Assembly: GCA_023078685.1 (NCBI GenBank)
Contig: JALGAS010000011.1
Coordinates: 1,054,001 to 1,118,000, forward strand
DNA length: 64,000 bases
Source of the DNA: Neopestalotiopsis rosae
Taxonomy: Eukaryota > Ascomycota > Sordariomycetes > Amphisphaeriales > Sporocadaceae
Reading direction: 5' to 3'
Shown: one piece after another, positions 60,380 to 64,000 of the stretch
Position numbering within the stretch: the first letter of the stretch is position 1
Layout: each line of letters opens with the position of its first letter
Notes under the pieces: model-generated
What the model saw: the letters and a program-made list of their open reading frames with translations, nothing else
The model's database searches: none
Told to the model about the DNA's origin: nothing
Program-made: the position numbers and the translations under genes

Positions 60380-61414
60380 GACGGAGGCGTGCAGCGTAGG
60401 AGCGAAAAATGGCGGATTGTCGTGCACATAAGTTACGAGGCAGCCTGGTGCTATGTCAATGACCAATGGCCGAGACCGGCAGAAAAGAAACAGAAGAGCT
60501 TGAGCTGTGTCGTCTGGTGGAGATTGTTTCTGGTGTTGATTGTAACCGATGATCCATGAGTGACGGAAACAAAGCTGAGTGGATGGAGCTCAGGGATGGT
60601 AAGCCCAAAGCCGCGCATGTGGGTTGCTGCGTCTGTAGATCATTGATCATTGGCGCGCAACATTTGAGCTTTAGGCTACTCAATTTGGTACCTTAGGCAG
60701 GTACCTAGGTGATGCACAGGTACTCTAGTGGGTGCCAACCTTTTGACGACAGGGCGCATCGCATCTGCTAGCACCTATCTTAAAAATTACAAGATTCGTA
60801 GTAGGTATGTCTATGGGTGGATTTCATCAAGTGAGCAGCTGGACGTGAATTTCAGGGTCGTCCACAGCATGCATATGCGCTAGGTATTGTCTTTGCTCAG
60901 GGCTGCTCTCGACTGTTCTCAGCCCCGCCAATTCAGGAGCTTGCTCTGGCTGTCTGGAGAAGGTACTACCTACCTACCTAGGTATATACCCTGCAGCAGT
61001 GCGCTGATGATGGCGGGCTGCACCTGGCAATTGTAACCCATTCTGACTGGAATCAAGGGCCCAAGCTTCCAGTATTCCAGCTTCAGATCCATATTCTAAT
61101 CGATTCCAGGTGTTACTGCCCACACATTCCACCAGATAGTTACATCATCGTGAACGCGCATCAACACACGAAACCGTCTACTCCGCCACCGTTCATACAT
61201 CTTTCCTGGAGTCATCGCCGGTCCTTGCACTTCCGCTCTTGCTCGCAGCGAAGCGACGCAACGCACTTCCTGTTCGTCCAACAGTCTCTTCTTGCCATGA
61301 TGGACTAAGCCTTCTCTACCAAACATTGAGTTCCACACGCCACCATCAGCAAGTGGAAGAAGTTGTCGATTGCAAATTACACATCGTATTGGAAATATCA
61401 ACCGTTTTGGCGCA
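60380..61414. promoter_or_regulatory. Divergent spacer, ZNF830-like and MED7
   Basis: 1035 nt between two opposite start codons. It contains GGTACCT/CCTAGGT repeats near 60.69-60.72 kb and a short CTACCTACCTACCTAGG run near 60.97 kb. No gene recognised; the MED7 leader is the last few hundred bases. Confidence 0.55.
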
Positions 61415-62194
61415 ATGGCTGACGACGGCGAGGCGCAAAACGCCATCACGAGCACGTTCCCCGCTCCTCCGCCCTTCTGGAAAGACTTCACCCCCGACAA
61501 TGTTGCCAGAATCACCGACCTACGCCAGGAGCAGATTGAGCGAGAGGGTATCGCAGACGCTAGCGCTGTTCACCTCTCAGGACTGCCCGAAAACCTCAGA
61601 AACCTGCAGCCGCCGCCTGAGCCGACCAGCGGCGCCTGGCGTGTCTTTGGTCAGAATTATGCGCTTCAAGAGGAACTGCCTCGTCTAGACAATGGCACCG
61701 GAATTCGCAAACTATTTCCAGAACCCGAAGAGAGAGATCAGGATGGCAAACACTTCGATCGGGCAACCATACTGAAACGGCTTGCCAAGAGTCTATTGCT
61801 AAACTTCTTGGAACTCACTGGTATTCTGTCTAGCAATCCAGGAGCGGTATGTCATCTACGCTTTCCATGCGCGGTCCTGTCACTGATGTACTGCTAGGCT
61901 GAAGATAAGATAACAGATATTCGCGATCTGTTTCTCAATTTTCACCACCTGATTAATGAATACCGCCCTCACCAAGCCCGCGAGTCGCTGATCTCCATGA
62001 TGCAAGCCCAGCTTGACCGGACCCGCGCCGAAACAGATGCAATTCGCGACGTCAAGGAAAAGGTTGAGCGCATGCTCGAAGGTCTGGGAAGCCTTAAGAT
62101 GGAGGATGCCCGGCACGGGTTAGAAGAGGCCAAGCATACCTACGAAAGTCATGATCTCATGCTAGGTAGTGCCTTAGATGTCGAACTTGCTTGA
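61415..62194 (+). CDS. MED7: Mediator complex subunit MED7
   Basis: A subunit of the middle module of Mediator, bridging transcription factors and RNA polymerase II in the nucleus. Two exons, 61415-61846 and 61898-62194, give 242 residues; the 51-nt intron has a GTATGT donor and CTGAT branch. The start [27 protein letters not shown] leads to the family hallmark of a Pro-rich N-terminus. [17 protein letters not shown] and [14 protein letters not shown] lie next, then [57 protein letters not shown] helices, and a C-terminal coiled coil. Length and order fit fungal MED7. Confidence 0.94.
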
Positions 62195-63682
62195 AGGCAT
62201 GGCAGACAAGAAGGCGACTTGGAGCTCGGTTTTGCAGGGCTCTGTGTCTTGAACAATGGATCAAGGGTGGCATCGGACGTCAACAGTCCTGGGTTAACAA
62301 TGTCGCGCAGTGAGGCACAACCGCGCGATCTTGACTGGCGAACCCGACAAGGAACCATCGAGTGTGTTTGGCATGATACATATGATACGTTTGTGCATCT
62401 GGCGTTTGGCAATTAGGGAAAGATCGCCTACTATGATACCCCGAAGAGCATGGGCAGATCAGGAACTTGATTCATAACTTTGTTTTTTTCCTAGGATATT
62501 GCCTGAAGTGCACAAGTCGGGTCTTCACACAAACGCGCATCTGATGGATCCTCTGAAGCGGCGACCGTGAATTCGAGGAACCGCTTTGCCGATTTATGAT
62601 TGGCCGGTAGACACCTTCAATGTTTGTACTCAACTTACGCAAGATGAAGAACTACCAAAAACAAACATAGCAACACCTCAAGGCTCGTACATGTACTCCC
62701 TTCCTGATACCCAAATTGCGCGTTTGCTATCACATTAACCATTGTGTTACAGGAACAAAATGACCTCTTGTACATCGTGATTACCCCGTTAGATTATCTG
62801 TTCTCGGAAAAGTATAGCATAACGCTGAGATTCATTCACCAAGGGGCACATTCGCCACCGTACAGTGCCATGTCTCCCTGGTCTGAAGGGCTAGGTTCCG
62901 CGTGAGCAATATCAAGCTTATCTCCTCCGGGATGATCAGACGGTGCTTCATGCAAGGTGAAAATGATTGTGGTAGCATCAAGGGCCAATCGGTCTAATTT
63001 GGTCACGTTGTGTTGCGCTACTGTAGTCTCGCAGATGAGTACATGCAGCTCATAGAAGCACGATGCCGTTATGCTCGTAAGGGATCCACAAGATTCCCAA
63101 AGCTGTTATACCATTGATGGACTAGTATAGGGAGCTGCCATTTCTCAAAAACGAGATGTAGTACGGGTCTTTCTTTGGACTAATTGTCCATGACAGTATG
63201 ATATTTTCGATACTGATTGTTCTCATTGCTACCAGTTTTGAATGCTTCATAAGAGCAATGATAGCTCAAAACATTGGCGCTGAAATTGGGATATTGGAAT
63301 CAAGCAATCATGGTACACGAATCCCTCAAAAGCACAACTGATGATCAGTCTTGGCTCGTGAGACAGCTGATGAGCGGATCAAAGTGTTACCCGAAGGATA
63401 TTTGCGCGCGTTTTCAAGGTTGCCGAGAACCAATTAGGCCCAGCGACCATGACGTACAGAAACATAAGTCATGATCTCTGGTTGCACAATCCTGAAATCG
63501 TTCCGTTGGACAACGGGAGCCCAGGGAGCTTAGCAGAGCTGAAGACATACGTGACTCTAAATTCAGACTTGGTATATAACTACGACGGAAACTCTGTCAA
63601 ATAAAGATCAATAGCTCGGAAATGCTTTCAAGCACTCTTCTTTCGCTCAAGACCCTATTAATACCGCAGTCACTCGTTCATC
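62195..63682. other. Intergenic between MED7 and right-edge gene
   Basis: 1.5 kb holding the MED7 3' UTR and, at its right end, the promoter of the partial secreted-protein gene, with a TATA-like GGTATATAAC near 63.57 kb. No other gene recognised. Confidence 0.55.
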
Positions 63683-64000
63683 ATGATGTTTTTCATTTTC
63701 TGCTTAGTTACTCTGTTGCCATGCACGTTCGCCTCGGAAGAGATCCTTCATTTGACTGAAATCACCACTGCTATCACGACCGTCACCGTGAGCTCGCAGT
63801 CAGAGCCAATGATTCCACCAGCAGAATGGTCTACTTCCTACGTCACCGGTTTCCTCTCCCCTGATTCTATAATCACTAGCACCCTTCCCACTACGGCAAC
63901 ACGCACTGTTGCTGGACACACATCAGTGGTCTCAGTTCAAACAGGAACCTGCGGGTTAAGCTCTTCACCCGAGGCTGGCTGTACGTCCCTGACTGGACTT
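63683..64000 (+). CDS. Secreted Thr/Ser-rich protein, 3' end outside window
   Basis: The frame is open from two consecutive ATGs (63683 and 63686) to the window edge, 106 codons with no stop. The start MMFFIFCLVTLLPCTFAS is a good signal peptide. The mature part is rich in Thr, Ser and Val with strand-like repeats (TEITTAITTVTV, STSYVTGF, TSTLPTTATRTV) and a pair of cysteines (TGTCGLSSS and AGCTSLTG). This is typical of fungal wall or GPI-anchored surface proteins with O-glycosylated regions. The C-terminus is not in the window, so anchor and length are unknown. Confidence 0.65.
   Translation, partial: MMFFIFCLVTLLPCTFASEEILHLTEITTAITTVTVSSQSEPMIPPAEWSTSYVTGFLSPDSIITSTLPTTATRTVAGHTSVVSVQTGTCGLSSSPEAGCTSLTGL

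Overview
The window looks like nuclear DNA of a filamentous ascomycete (Pezizomycotina, most likely a sordariomycete; this is an inference from gene families and architecture). Genes sit on both strands. Most are broken by short introns of about 50-150 nt with GTRAGT-type donors, CTRAY branch points just before the acceptor, and CT-rich tracts before start codons. A tRNA-Lys carries the usual intron next to the anticodon. No rRNA, CRISPR array, plasmid or clear transposon was seen.

Left part (1-15 kb): a five-exon secreted GH35 beta-galactosidase is followed on the same strand by a secreted CBM9-like protein, suggesting polysaccharide use. Next come a GCR1_C-domain transcription factor on the minus strand with a short upstream ORF, a possible MLRQ/B12D-like mini membrane protein in an AT-rich stretch, and a conserved protein of unknown function at 14.3 kb.

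Middle (19-37 kb): a Gly/Ser/Pro-rich secreted protein with an 8-nt last exon; two uncharacterised multi-pass membrane proteins transcribed divergently from a 0.56-kb spacer; a xanthine phosphoribosyltransferase; tRNA-Lys(UUU); a secreted SGNH hydrolase; a Tyr-type (ARO4-like) DAHP synthase with a Gcn4/CPC1-type site upstream; a Cys-rich single-pass membrane protein divergent from mitochondrial ribosomal protein mL50; and an alpha/beta hydrolase.

Right part (37-64 kb): an anion:cation-symporter-family MFS transporter (six exons), a POT/PTR2 peptide transporter (seven exons, first coding exon 4 nt), an orphan membrane protein, a small lipid-anchored LAMTOR1/Ego1-like protein that appears only after splicing is resolved, a Cys-rich coiled-coil protein, a 6-kb gene-poor stretch, an F-box protein, a ZNF830-like splicing-associated protein divergent from Mediator subunit MED7, and a secreted Thr/Ser-rich protein that runs off the end.

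The genes are mostly housekeeping and nutrient-handling functions, not an obvious secondary-metabolite cluster. No clearly new multi-gene system was found. The best leads are the divergent membrane-protein pair, the CT-rich promoter-like block with a perfect CCG-N6-CGG palindrome near 50.7 kb, and the small genes hidden by introns. All exon boundaries were deduced by hand from splice signals, frame and family alignment from memory; no search was run.
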